A stretch of DNA of 64,000 nt from JANXUC01 sp043782485. Its GTDB lineage: Bacteria > Acidobacteriota > Terriglobia > Terriglobales > Acidobacteriaceae. The notes under the pieces are model-generated. The model made no database searches, was not told where the DNA came from, and saw nothing but the letters and a program-made list of their open reading frames with translations. Made by a program: the position numbers and the translations under genes. Positions 35,299-43,925 of this stretch are shown piece by piece (within the stretch, counting starts at the first letter, position 1; each line of letters opens with the position of its first letter). The stretch covers positions 1 through 64,000 of the forward strand of contig JAYWAL010000101.1 in assembly GCA_043782485.1 (NCBI GenBank), written 5' to 3'.

Positions 35299-36621
35299 CT
35301 ACCAGCAGATTCCTTCATACGACGCGCCGCCATCGGGACGCCGAACCTTGTCCAGGTTGACCAGATCGATCACTTTTTGGTCGGGGCGCAGCATGCGCCG
35401 CAGCTCGTCGCGGTCCACGCGTGTCGCGACCACAATGACCTCCGACTCGCCAACGACCTTGGCTAGGTCACTCCCCAAAACCTCGCCCAGATGAGGGATT
35501 TCCTCCTCAATATATTGGCGGTTCGAACCGATCAGGCGACCCATGGTGACGTTTTCGTCCCAGATGAGAAGTTGGCGTCCTTCGCCCAAAAGGCGCTTGG
35601 CCAGGATCACTTGCGGGCTCTCGCGCAGGTCGTCTGTGTGGGCCTTAAAGCTTAATCCCAGCAGTCCGATCTTCTTCTTGCCGGTCCGCAGAATCATGTC
35701 AATGGCGCGATCCAAATGGCGGTCATTGCTGGGCAGAATGGACTCGAACAGGGGCAGTTTCAAATCCATCTCGCGGCCGCGATGGCTCAGAGCACGCACA
35801 TCCTTGGGCAGGCACGACCCGCCGAATGCAAAACCGGGCTTCAGGTACGCAGGAGAGATATTGAGCTTGGTGTCGGTGCAAAAGATTTCCACGACAGCTT
35901 CCGGATCAACGTGCAGTTCTTTGGCCAGGGATCCGACTTCGTTGGCGAACGCAACCTTGAGCGCGTGCCAGGAATTACAGACATATTTCACCATTTCGGC
36001 GGTAGTGAACGTGGTTTCAAAGATCTTCCCGGGAGCCCAAGCGTAAATCTCTCGCAAGAAGGCGCTGTGGGCCGAATCGGCGGCCCCAATCACGGTCATT
36101 GCCGGTTCCATGAAGTCCTTGACCGCCGAACCTTCGCGCAAAAACTCCGGATTCGAACAGACCCCGAAGTCCTTGCCGGAGCGCTTGCCGCTGGCCTTTT
36201 CGAGGGTCGGGACGACCAACGTGGCTGCGGTTCCTGGGAGAACCGTGCTGCGGAGGACCACAAGGTGGAATCGATTCTTCTTCGCCAGTACCTCGCCAAT
36301 TTGGCGGCAAACCGGCTCAATGTGGCCGAGGTCGAGCTTCCCGCTCCTCATACTGGGCGTGCCGACGCAGAGGATGGAAATATCTGTCTTTTCAACGGCT
36401 TCGGCCACATCCATGGTAGCGTGCAGGAGGCCCGCTTTGTGGGCTTCGGCGATGAGGTCGCTCATGCCCGGTTCCAGGATGGGGCTGCGGCCGGAAGCCA
36501 TCATGTTGACCTTGTCACGGTTCAGGTCGACGCCCACGACCGGAAAACCCTGCTTGGCAAAGCAAGCCGCACTGACCGAGCCTACGTAACCGAGTCCAAA
36601 TACGCTAATCGAACGAGTCAT
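35299..36621 (-). CDS. GDP-mannose/UDP-glucose 6-dehydrogenase family, AlgD-like
   Basis: 440 residues from ATG 36621, with AAAGGA at good spacing; a longer frame to 36774 would run through the palindrome. NAD-binding GLGYVG is at 9-14, NPEFLREG at 157-164, the lysine-bearing HALKVAFANE near 219 and the catalytic cysteine at 270 in FGGSCLPKDVRAL. That last motif and the extreme C-terminus (EGICW) match my recollection of Pseudomonas AlgD better than UDP-glucose dehydrogenases, so GDP-mannuronate is the favoured product. Oxidation of the sugar would supply the uronic acid for the polymer. UDP-glucose dehydrogenase remains possible. Confidence 0.9.
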   Translation of the reverse strand: MTRSISVFGLGYVGSVSAACFAKQGFPVVGVDLNRDKVNMMASGRSPILEPGMSDLIAEAHKAGLLHATMDVAEAVEKTDISILCVGTPSMRSGKLDLGHIEPVCRQIGEVLAKKNRFHLVVLRSTVLPGTAATLVVPTLEKASGKRSGKDFGVCSNPEFLREGSAVKDFMEPAMTVIGAADSAHSAFLREIYAWAPGKIFETTFTTAEMVKYVCNSWHALKVAFANEVGSLAKELHVDPEAVVEIFCTDTKLNISPAYLKPGFAFGGSCLPKDVRALSHRGREMDLKLPLFESILPSNDRHLDRAIDMILRTGKKKIGLLGLSFKAHTDDLRESPQVILAKRLLGEGRQLLIWDENVTMGRLIGSNRQYIEEEIPHLGEVLGSDLAKVVGESEVIVVATRVDRDELRRMLRPDQKVIDLVNLDKVRRPDGGASYEGICW

Positions 36622-36695
36622 GATTCCTTTGAGAGGGTCGAGGATTCCCTGAGTTTTTTTGCCGACGACTTTTCGAGCGAATTTCGTCAAGAAAA

Positions 36696-36713
36696 TGTGC
36701 AAAATTATGCACA
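36696..36713. promoter_or_regulatory. Perfect palindrome TGTGCA-N6-TGCACA between divergent AlgD-like and heparinase genes
   Basis: Both arms match exactly, spacer AAATTA. It lies 75 bases upstream of the dehydrogenase start and 193 upstream of the heparinase-like start, so it could serve either. No good sigma-54 spacing match was found on either side, so control here may be direct on a sigma-70 promoter. Confidence 0.65.
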
Positions 36714-36905
36714 CTGCCAGCGAGGTGCACTTGTGATCTGTTGGAAAGCATACCAGTTCAATGCCCGATCGCACAGGGAGTCGCCCCCGCGGGAAATTAC
36801 CGAAGTTATTGAAAGTAAGCGGCCAAAGCCCTAGTTTCTAGCTCAGGAGCAAGCCCGAGTCCTGTAACATCTTAGGAAAGACCTGCCTGCTCAAGTCCCA
36901 TTCCT

Positions 36906-39299
36906 ATGGCCAGTTGGAACCAGCGAATCCGGCGTATAGCCTCCCGTGTAGCCGCAATGGAGCGGGCGGAGCTGTGGGACCGCTCTCGCCAAGCGGCGGC
37001 GCAGCGTTGGGACGCCTTACTGGGCACCATGGGTTACGAGTGGCCCTCCGGGCTGAGTCCAACGCCCCCAGGACGGCAGGGACGGTTCTTCTTCGACCCG
37101 GAGGCGGTTCCCCAACTCATTGAGCTTCTGCGCCAACGACTACCTGGAGAGGCCAGTTCCATTGTCCGCCGAGCTGAGCGGGTGCTGCAACACCGCTTTG
37201 ACCTGCTGGGCTTTGAAAGCTTGGACTACGGACCTGTGATTGATTGGCATTTGGACAGGGTCCACGGCAAGCAGGCGCCGGGCCGGGCAGCCTACCGAAT
37301 TGAATATCTTGATTTCCTGCAAGTTGGCGATTCTAAGGTCACTTGGGAGCTCAACCGACACCAGCACCTAGTTCTGCTGGCCAAGGCCTACCTGCTGACC
37401 GGGGACGAGCGTTTCGCCAAGGAGATTTTTGCCCAATGGTATAGCTGGCAGGAGCAGAATCCCTATCCGATCGGCATCAACTGGACGAGCAGCCTGGAAG
37501 TAGCGTTCCGCAGTTTTTCGTGGCTCTGGCTGCGGGCGCTGCTGGAAGGGAACCCAGTGGTTCCGGCGGCGTTTCCGGAGGATTTGTCGCGCGCGCTGGC
37601 GCACAGCGCGCGCCATATCGAGCGCTACCTCTCGACTTATTTTTCTCCCAACACGCATCTTTTGGGCGAGGCTGTGGCGCTGTTCTACATAGGCACGCTT
37701 TGTCCGGAAGCCAGTCAGGCTGAGCACTGGCGCGAGTTGGGGTGGCGGGTGGTGGTGGAAGAGGCGCGGAAACAAGTGCGCCCAGACGGCTTCTACTTTG
37801 AGCAAAGCGCTTATTACCACGTTTACGCTTTGGAATTTTTCCTGCAATGCGGATTGCTGGCTTCGCGGAACGACGTCCAACCCCCTCCCGAGTTCGCGGC
37901 CACGGTGGAGCGCATGTGCGCGGCCTTGAGTCTGTTGAGCCAAACAGGAACTACCGCTAGCTTTGGCGACGACGATGGCGGTCGGCTGCTGGACGGCCAA
38001 AGAAACCGCGTTGTCAATCTAGTGGAGCCATTGGCAACCGCTGCAGTGGTATTTGATCGCGGTGATTTTAAATATCGGGCGAATGGACTACAGGAAAACA
38101 CGATTTGGCTGCTGGGCGCGGAAGGCGTGGAGCAGTTCGACTCGTTGAAGGCGACCGCTCCTCAGATTGTCTCAACGGCGCTGCCGGACTCGGGTTTCTA
38201 TTTGATGGCGAGCGCGGAGCCTCTCCCGCAGCAATTGCTGATTGATGCCGGTCCGCAGGGTGCTGGCTCGGGTGGTCACGGACATGCTGATGCCCTGACC
38301 GTGCAGTTGCTGCAAGGAACGCGCGTGCTGCTCCAGGATCCTGGAACCTACGAATACGTTGGCGACTCGTCGGACCGGAATATCATTCGTGGAACATCGG
38401 CGCACAACACGTTGACCGTGGATGGCCGCGGACAGAGTGAGCCCAAGGGACCTTTCGCCTGGGAGCGGTTAACCCAGAGCCAGCGGGAAATCTGGATTGC
38501 GGGTGACGCTTTCGACCTGTTCCGCGGCAGCCATGACGGCTATCGGGGTATTGGTGTTACCCATGAACGCTGGGTATTCCATCTGCGCGGGCGCTTTTGG
38601 CTGATTCGCGATGTCGCCCGTGGGCGCGGAACTCACAAGTTGGAGCTGGCCTGGCATTTGGGAGGAGATCTACAGCCGGCTGAAGTTGAAGGGCGATTCT
38701 TTCCGCGCGAGACCGCGCAATCAGGCCTGGCGCTGGTGGGTTGCACAGGCGACTCCTGGCAACGGGAACTGCATCCCAGTTGGTGGTCCCCGGCCTATGG
38801 ACGCCGCGAAGAGTCCTGGACCCTGCACTATTCCATGGAAAGCGAATTGCCCGCGGAATGCGCCACCATTCTTTTGCCACTCACGGACCGCAACCAGCCC
38901 AGCGGTCGGTTGTGTTCCCTTAATGAAATTGACACTGCGGAAGTTCGCGGATATATCTACGAAGTAGGGCAAGAACGGCACGGACTCTTTTTTCGGCAGA
39001 GGCCCGGGCCATGGATGCAAGCCGGCTTTGCCAGCGACGCCGAATTTGTTTACTACCGGTTAACTTCCAGGGAACTAACCGACTTATATTTTTCCAATGG
39101 CAGTTATGCTGAAGCAGGGGGGAAGCGTCTGGTCTCGGCACAACACACCGTTCCATATTGTCAGCTCATCGCGCGGAACGGCACGACTCAGGTCGTATCT
39201 CCCTCGCGCGAGTTGATTGTGCTGCACCAGTCGCTAAGTCAAGCCGTGCTGGGTCGCGACCTGGTTTCAGCTGGCGCGCGAGATCGGACAGGTCACTAG
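36906..39299 (+). CDS. Heparinase II/III (alginate lyase-like) family protein
   Basis: 797 residues from ATG 36906, without a clear ribosome-binding site or signal peptide. The N-terminal alpha-toroid has the family motif NWTSSLEVAFRSFSW (about 192-206) and conserved NTHLLGEA. The heparinase II/III-like domain has GGHGHADAL (about 456) and RGTSAHNTL (about 497). Members cleave uronate-containing polymers by beta-elimination, for turnover or chain-length control, and are common in exosortase loci. Absence of a visible signal peptide is odd for a lyase. Two bases separate it from the amidotransferase gene. With the AlgD-like enzyme it supports a uronate-containing polymer. Confidence 0.88.
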   Translation: MASWNQRIRRIASRVAAMERAELWDRSRQAAAQRWDALLGTMGYEWPSGLSPTPPGRQGRFFFDPEAVPQLIELLRQRLPGEASSIVRRAERVLQHRFDLLGFESLDYGPVIDWHLDRVHGKQAPGRAAYRIEYLDFLQVGDSKVTWELNRHQHLVLLAKAYLLTGDERFAKEIFAQWYSWQEQNPYPIGINWTSSLEVAFRSFSWLWLRALLEGNPVVPAAFPEDLSRALAHSARHIERYLSTYFSPNTHLLGEAVALFYIGTLCPEASQAEHWRELGWRVVVEEARKQVRPDGFYFEQSAYYHVYALEFFLQCGLLASRNDVQPPPEFAATVERMCAALSLLSQTGTTASFGDDDGGRLLDGQRNRVVNLVEPLATAAVVFDRGDFKYRANGLQENTIWLLGAEGVEQFDSLKATAPQIVSTALPDSGFYLMASAEPLPQQLLIDAGPQGAGSGGHGHADALTVQLLQGTRVLLQDPGTYEYVGDSSDRNIIRGTSAHNTLTVDGRGQSEPKGPFAWERLTQSQREIWIAGDAFDLFRGSHDGYRGIGVTHERWVFHLRGRFWLIRDVARGRGTHKLELAWHLGGDLQPAEVEGRFFPRETAQSGLALVGCTGDSWQRELHPSWWSPAYGRREESWTLHYSMESELPAECATILLPLTDRNQPSGRLCSLNEIDTAEVRGYIYEVGQERHGLFFRQRPGPWMQAGFASDAEFVYYRLTSRELTDLYFSNGSYAEAGGKRLVSAQHTVPYCQLIARNGTTQVVSPSRELIVLHQSLSQAVLGRDLVSAGARDRTGH

Positions 39300-39301
39300 C
39301 C

Positions 39302-41230
39302 ATGTGCGGCATCTGCGGAATCTTTTATCAAGACCGAACGCGCCGGGTGGATCGCTCCACGCTGGCCTCCATGAACCGGCAGATCACACACCGCGGCCCA
39401 GATGATGAAGGCCTCTTTGTGGACGGCAATGTCGGCATTGCCATGCGCCGCCTAAGCATTATTGACGTCAAGTCCGGTCACCAGCCTCTTTCCAACGAAA
39501 CCGGCGACATCTGGATTGTTTACAACGGTGAGGTTTACAACCACCAGGATTCGCGCCAGAAAATGGAAGCGCGTGGCCACCAATATCGCACCCATAGTGA
39601 CACGGAAAGCATCGTGCAACTTTACGAGGAATACGGTCGTGACTGCGTGCAGCACTTGCAAGGCATGTTCGCGTTTGTGATTTGGGATCAGCGCCGCCGT
39701 GTTCTCTTCGGGGCGCGCGACCGCCTGGGCATTAAGCCGTTTTACTATCGGCACGAAAACGGCAGCCTCTTGTTTGGTTCCGAGATTAAAACGATCCTGG
39801 CGCATCCCGGCGTCCACGCTGAATTCAATCGATCCATGCTGGGTGAGTATCTGGCATTTGGCTATACCTCGGGCGATCAAACCATGTTCTCCGGAATCCG
39901 CAAACTCATGCCCGGCCATTGGTTTGAACTCGACGAAGCCGGCGACTGGCGCGGCGGACAGTACTGGGATTTGCAGGTTACGCCGGACGACGGGAGCCTG
40001 CCCGAGAAGCACTACATTGACATGTACCGCGCGGGCTTGGAACAGGCTGTCTCCAGCCATCTGATGAGCGACGTTCCGCTGGGTGTATTTCTCAGCGGCG
40101 GCGTCGATTCCAGCGCCGTGGCCGCGCTCACCAAACGCATCCGCCAGGCTCCCGTGGAAACGTTTGCGGTGGGCTACGAAGAAGCCGCATTTTCAGAATT
40201 GCAATATGCCAAGGACGTAGCCGCGCACATCGGCACCGAGCACCACGAAGTTCGCGTTTCACGAACGGAATTCTTCGATGCCCTGCCCAATCTGATTTGG
40301 CACGAAGATGAGCCCATCGTCTGGCCGTCCAGCGTGGCGCTTTATTTCGTCGCGCGCCTGGCTCGCGAACGCGTGACCGTGGTCCTGACCGGCGAAGGCA
40401 GCGACGAAACGCTGGGTGGTTACGGTCGATACTCGCGCACGCTATGGAACACCAGCGCGGATAGCATCTACCGGGGCGTGACTCCTTCGTTCTTGCGCCG
40501 CCAGGTTCGCCAGGCCATTCAGTCCCAGATGCTTGGCGCCAGGCTTCAGAAGCGCCTTGAGCACACGTTCCTGGGCCGCGATGGTGAACGCTGGGAGTCC
40601 ATGTACTTTGACAATTTCTACTCCGCATTTCCATCACAAGAACAGGCCGGCCTGCTCACGCCGGAAGCGCTCCAGGCGGCGGGCAATCCTTACGCGAACG
40701 CCATGGGCTACTGGGAAAACGCCTCGGGTGATTTGCTCCACAAGCTGCTGTACACGGACATGAAAACGTACCTCGTCGAGCTCCTGATGAAGCAGGACCA
40801 GATGAGCATGGCCGCTTCGATTGAGAGCCGCGTGCCGTTTCTGGATCACGTGCTGGTCGAGCAGGCCATGCGCATTCCGACCAAGTATTTGATCAACGGC
40901 CTCTCGGGCAAAATGGTCCTCAAGCGCGCGCTCGAAGACATTCTTCCGCACGATATCCTGTACCGCAAAAAGATGGGTTTCCCTACGCCTTGGTCGCAGT
41001 GGCTCCAGGGCGACCAGCTCAACGAAGTGGAACAGATGCTCACCAGCGACCGAAGCCTGGCCCGCGGCTTGTTCCAGCCAGACGCCCTGCGCGGCATCTT
41101 TGCCGAGCATCGCAAGAGGCGGCGCGACCACACCGACCGCATCTGGCGCTTGATGAATCTGGAAATGTGGCACCGCGTGTTCGTCGATGCCGAGGCGCCC
41201 AAAAGCCATTCCGCCAATGGAGCACTCTAG
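39302..41230 (+). CDS. Asparagine synthase-like amidotransferase, copy 2
   Basis: 642 residues from ATG 39302, which exposes catalytic Cys2 (MCGICG) two bases after the heparinase-like stop. The glutaminase domain (RGPDDEG, YNGEVYN) precedes the synthetase domain (FLSGGVDSS, TGEGSDETLGGYGRY). It is clearly paralogous to the protein at 23222 but divergent (SGDGGDELF replaced by TGEGSDETL), so the two probably amidate different acceptors. The context of uronate enzymes suggests uronamide formation; acceptor identity is inference. Confidence 0.92.
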   Translation: MCGICGIFYQDRTRRVDRSTLASMNRQITHRGPDDEGLFVDGNVGIAMRRLSIIDVKSGHQPLSNETGDIWIVYNGEVYNHQDSRQKMEARGHQYRTHSDTESIVQLYEEYGRDCVQHLQGMFAFVIWDQRRRVLFGARDRLGIKPFYYRHENGSLLFGSEIKTILAHPGVHAEFNRSMLGEYLAFGYTSGDQTMFSGIRKLMPGHWFELDEAGDWRGGQYWDLQVTPDDGSLPEKHYIDMYRAGLEQAVSSHLMSDVPLGVFLSGGVDSSAVAALTKRIRQAPVETFAVGYEEAAFSELQYAKDVAAHIGTEHHEVRVSRTEFFDALPNLIWHEDEPIVWPSSVALYFVARLARERVTVVLTGEGSDETLGGYGRYSRTLWNTSADSIYRGVTPSFLRRQVRQAIQSQMLGARLQKRLEHTFLGRDGERWESMYFDNFYSAFPSQEQAGLLTPEALQAAGNPYANAMGYWENASGDLLHKLLYTDMKTYLVELLMKQDQMSMAASIESRVPFLDHVLVEQAMRIPTKYLINGLSGKMVLKRALEDILPHDILYRKKMGFPTPWSQWLQGDQLNEVEQMLTSDRSLARGLFQPDALRGIFAEHRKRRRDHTDRIWRLMNLEMWHRVFVDAEAPKSHSANGAL

Positions 41231-41234
41231 TTGC

Positions 41235-42305
41235 ATGTTGAGAACTCTCAGGCTCGGCACCCTGCGCGCATTGCAAAAAGGCGGTATGTTCGCCCGCGTT
41301 GGGGACAGCCGCTGGCGTCGCGAGCGCTTGCTCATCCTCTGCTACCACGGCATCTCCGTGGAAGACGAACACGAGTGGCGACCCAGGCTTTACATGCCTC
41401 CCGCGATTTTGCGGGAGCGCTTCGAAGCCTTGCGGAGAGGCGGATATCAGGTACTACCTCTGGGCGAGGGCATCGAGCGGCTTTACAAAAACGATCTGCC
41501 GCCCCGTAGTGTCGTGCTCACCTTCGACGATGGCGGCTACGATTTTTACAAGCAGGCCAGCCCGCTTCTGCGCGAGTTTGGCTATCCAGCCACGGTTTAC
41601 CAAACCACCTACTACAGCGATTTCCCCAAGCCGATTTTCGGCCTGGCAGCGTCGTATTTCTTATGGAAGTGCCGCGGCGAAGTTTTGCAATCGCCACTGG
41701 ATCTGGGCCTCAACGGCGCGGAGATGGATTTGCGCACGGACGAAAGTCGGATGCGGATCGTACTGGATCTAGAACAGTATTGGACCCGCGAACAAATGAC
41801 CGGTGCGCAGAAGGACGACTTGTTGCAGCGACTTGCCAGGTTCCTGGGCGCGGACTATCAGGCGTTGGTCGCGAGCCGCCTTCTCCATCTCATGCGGCCT
41901 GCGGAAATCGCGGAACTGGCTCGCCAGGGTTTCGATATCCAGTTGCACACGCATCGCCACCGCACGCCGCTGGATGAAACGCTCTTTCGGAAAGAGATTG
42001 CGGACAATCGGCTCAGAATCGCCGAAGAATGCGGCCACACGCCGACACACTTCTGCTATCCGTCCGGGCACTATGACATGATGTTTCTTGCTTGGTTGGA
42101 ACGGGAAGGCGTGGTTTCCGCCACCACCTGCGATCCGGGCCTGGCCTCCCGCCGTAGCCATCCCTTGCTGCTCCCGCGGTTTATTGATACCGCCGCGCAG
42201 CCACTTTACGTATTTGAGGCGTGGCTCAGCGGTGCTGGGCATTTGACCTCGCCGCGACGTCCAGCTGCAGGCGCCCGAGCTAGCGAACGGGCTGCGGTTT
42301 CCTAG
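41235..42305 (+). CDS. Polysaccharide deacetylase (NodB/CE4 family)
   Basis: 356 residues from ATG 41235, four bases after the amidotransferase stop; an upstream in-frame start would overlap that gene. The NodB domain starts with LLILCYHGI (33-41), has the metal-binding VVLTFDDGGYDF (D98/D99) and a HTHRHRTP second motif, and FCYPSGHYD. A long insertion between the first two motifs is unusual. No signal peptide, so it may act in the cytosol on a lipid-linked acetamido sugar. Deacetylation would expose amines, possibly for N-sulfation (inference). Its 3' end overlaps cysQ by 26 bases on the opposite strand. Confidence 0.88.
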   Translation: MLRTLRLGTLRALQKGGMFARVGDSRWRRERLLILCYHGISVEDEHEWRPRLYMPPAILRERFEALRRGGYQVLPLGEGIERLYKNDLPPRSVVLTFDDGGYDFYKQASPLLREFGYPATVYQTTYYSDFPKPIFGLAASYFLWKCRGEVLQSPLDLGLNGAEMDLRTDESRMRIVLDLEQYWTREQMTGAQKDDLLQRLARFLGADYQALVASRLLHLMRPAEIAELARQGFDIQLHTHRHRTPLDETLFRKEIADNRLRIAEECGHTPTHFCYPSGHYDMMFLAWLEREGVVSATTCDPGLASRRSHPLLLPRFIDTAAQPLYVFEAWLSGAGHLTSPRRPAAGARASERAAVS

Positions 42306-43101
42306 GTGCGGGCTTCTCGGCGGCCAGGGTCAACGCAATAATTTCGTCCTTCAGCGCCGCCCCGCCCGCCAATAGTCCGGTCAGCTTCGGTTTCCGATTA
42401 TTGAACACCAGCGGCGACTGGTCCAGCGTACCGGTAAATCCACCGGCTGATTCAATCAAGGCGACGCCTGCGGCTACGTCCCACTCGTGCTTGGGCGTCA
42501 GCGTCCAAGTGGCATCGGCCAGTCCGGCCGCAACACACCCCAATTTGTAGGCCACAGAGCCGGTTGGGCGCACTTCAAAAGATTTGCCTTGAAATTGGTC
42601 CCACTCCCCGCGCTTGACCTCGCTGCGGCTGGCCAGCACCACGCTTCCCGCCAGCGATGTTCGCGAAGTGGAGCACGCGGGTTTGCCATTGAACAGGACG
42701 CCGCTCTCCAGGGAACCCGTCATTGTTTCCTGCGTCGCGGGATTGCAAATTCCTCCGGCGAAAGGGCGACCGTCGCGCACCAAGCCAATGGAGCAGCACC
42801 ACTCGGGAATGCCTTCCACAAATTCGCGTGTGCCATCGAGCGGGTCCACAATCCACACCCAGGTGCTCTCCAGCCGAATGGGATCGTCCACGCTCTCTTC
42901 GGAAAGCCAGCCTTCGCCCGGGCGGAGCAGGCACTTCCGCAGGGCCGCGTCCACCTGCGTATCAGCTTGCGTTACCGGATCGTGTCCGGCTTTATATTCC
43001 GCCTGCACGTCTCCCGGAGTGAAACGCGCAAAAATTACGCGAGCGGCCTGCAAGGCTTCTTCAATACGAGTCAGAGCTTCGTTGCTGGAGATAGCGTTCA
43101 T
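42280..43101 (-). CDS. cysQ: 3'(2'),5'-bisphosphate nucleotidase, CysQ-like (inositol monophosphatase family)
   Basis: 273 residues. Metal-site motifs are DPVTQADTQVD (41-51), SEES (67-70), WIVDPLDGTREF (83-94) and EWDVAAG (about 212). CysQ hydrolyses PAP, the inhibitory by-product of sulfotransferases, to AMP. It is the last gene of the sat/cysC-permease-cysQ operon, six bases after the permease. The family also includes inositol and fructose bisphosphatases, but operon context favours PAP. Such an enzyme is expected wherever PAPS-dependent sulfotransferases are highly active. Confidence 0.85.
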   Translation of the reverse strand: MNAISSNEALTRIEEALQAARVIFARFTPGDVQAEYKAGHDPVTQADTQVDAALRKCLLRPGEGWLSEESVDDPIRLESTWVWIVDPLDGTREFVEGIPEWCCSIGLVRDGRPFAGGICNPATQETMTGSLESGVLFNGKPACSTSRTSLAGSVVLASRSEVKRGEWDQFQGKSFEVRPTGSVAYKLGCVAAGLADATWTLTPKHEWDVAAGVALIESAGGFTGTLDQSPLVFNNRKPKLTGLLAGGAALKDEIIALTLAAEKPAPRKPQPVR

Positions 43102-43107
43102 AGAGTT

Positions 43108-43893
43108 TTAGGTCCAGAGTTTTTCGATCAGATCCCACAACATGCGGCAGCCGGTAATCAACAGCACTGCGCAGAGAATTCTTCGCAGCCAGGTCACCGG
43201 GACACGTGTGGCCAGGAAGGCTCCGAGCAGGCCGCCTGGAATGGAGCCAATGAGCAGGCCGCCCACCAGGGAGTAGTCAATGTTATGAATTTGAAAATGC
43301 AGTAAACTGGTGAAGCCGGTAAGAATCAGCGCGTGCACGATGTCCGTGCCCACCATCACGCGCGGCGGATAGCTGTAGAACAGCAGCAACAGCATCATGA
43401 CGATGCTGCCGGAACCTACCGAAGTCATGCCCACCAGAAAGCCAGCCAGCAAGCCAATCACCACCATGCCAAAGAACGACTTGGCCGTGGGTTGGCGCAC
43501 CGCGAGTTCCTCTTCAAAGCGGCCCTGCAGAAGCAACAGCACGGGAATAAAGATGAGCAGAAATCCGATGGCGTGCGCGACAAAGCTGTTGACACCGGTT
43601 CCGTAGAGAACGCGCAGATGTTTGAGCAGAGCCACGCCAGCGTAGGAGCCGGGAATGCTGCCGCAAGCCAGCGCAATGACCACCTTGCGCCTCACGGTGC
43701 CTTTGCTGAGATGGACCCAGCTGGTTCCAATTTTGGTAAAGAAGTTGAACAGCGCGTCGGAACCCACGGCCAGCATGGCGGGAACGTGCAGCCCATAGAT
43801 GAGAATGGGGAGCAGCAATACGCCGCCCCCCAGTCCCGTCATGCCAATCAGGGTGCCCACGAAAAAACCGACGAGAATCTTGAGAATGAACAT
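43108..43893 (-). CDS. TauE/SafE (DUF81) family membrane permease
   Basis: 261 residues with about eight helices and the family signature GMTGLGGGVLLLPIL near residues 17-31, repeated in the second half as GMTSVGSGSIVMML. TauE/SafE proteins move sulfur oxyanions and organosulfonates; some operons use them for sulfate uptake or sulfite export. Position between the sulfate-activation enzyme (32-base gap) and cysQ (6-base gap) argues for sulfate entry or sulfite disposal. Direction of transport is not decided by sequence. Confidence 0.88.
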   Translation of the reverse strand: MFILKILVGFFVGTLIGMTGLGGGVLLLPILIYGLHVPAMLAVGSDALFNFFTKIGTSWVHLSKGTVRRKVVIALACGSIPGSYAGVALLKHLRVLYGTGVNSFVAHAIGFLLIFIPVLLLLQGRFEEELAVRQPTAKSFFGMVVIGLLAGFLVGMTSVGSGSIVMMLLLLFYSYPPRVMVGTDIVHALILTGFTSLLHFQIHNIDYSLVGGLLIGSIPGGLLGAFLATRVPVTWLRRILCAVLLITGCRMLWDLIEKLWT

Positions 43894-43925
43894 GTTGAAA
43901 GGTATCTCGAAGATTTTCCGGTTGC

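Noticed and set aside
35716..36834. Plus-strand open frame of 372 codons
   Set aside because: Antisense to the AlgD-like dehydrogenase, whose motifs are unambiguous.
36714..36905. Sigma-54 promoter for the heparinase-like gene
   Set aside because: The only spacing match has CCGCG at -12, too poor to report.
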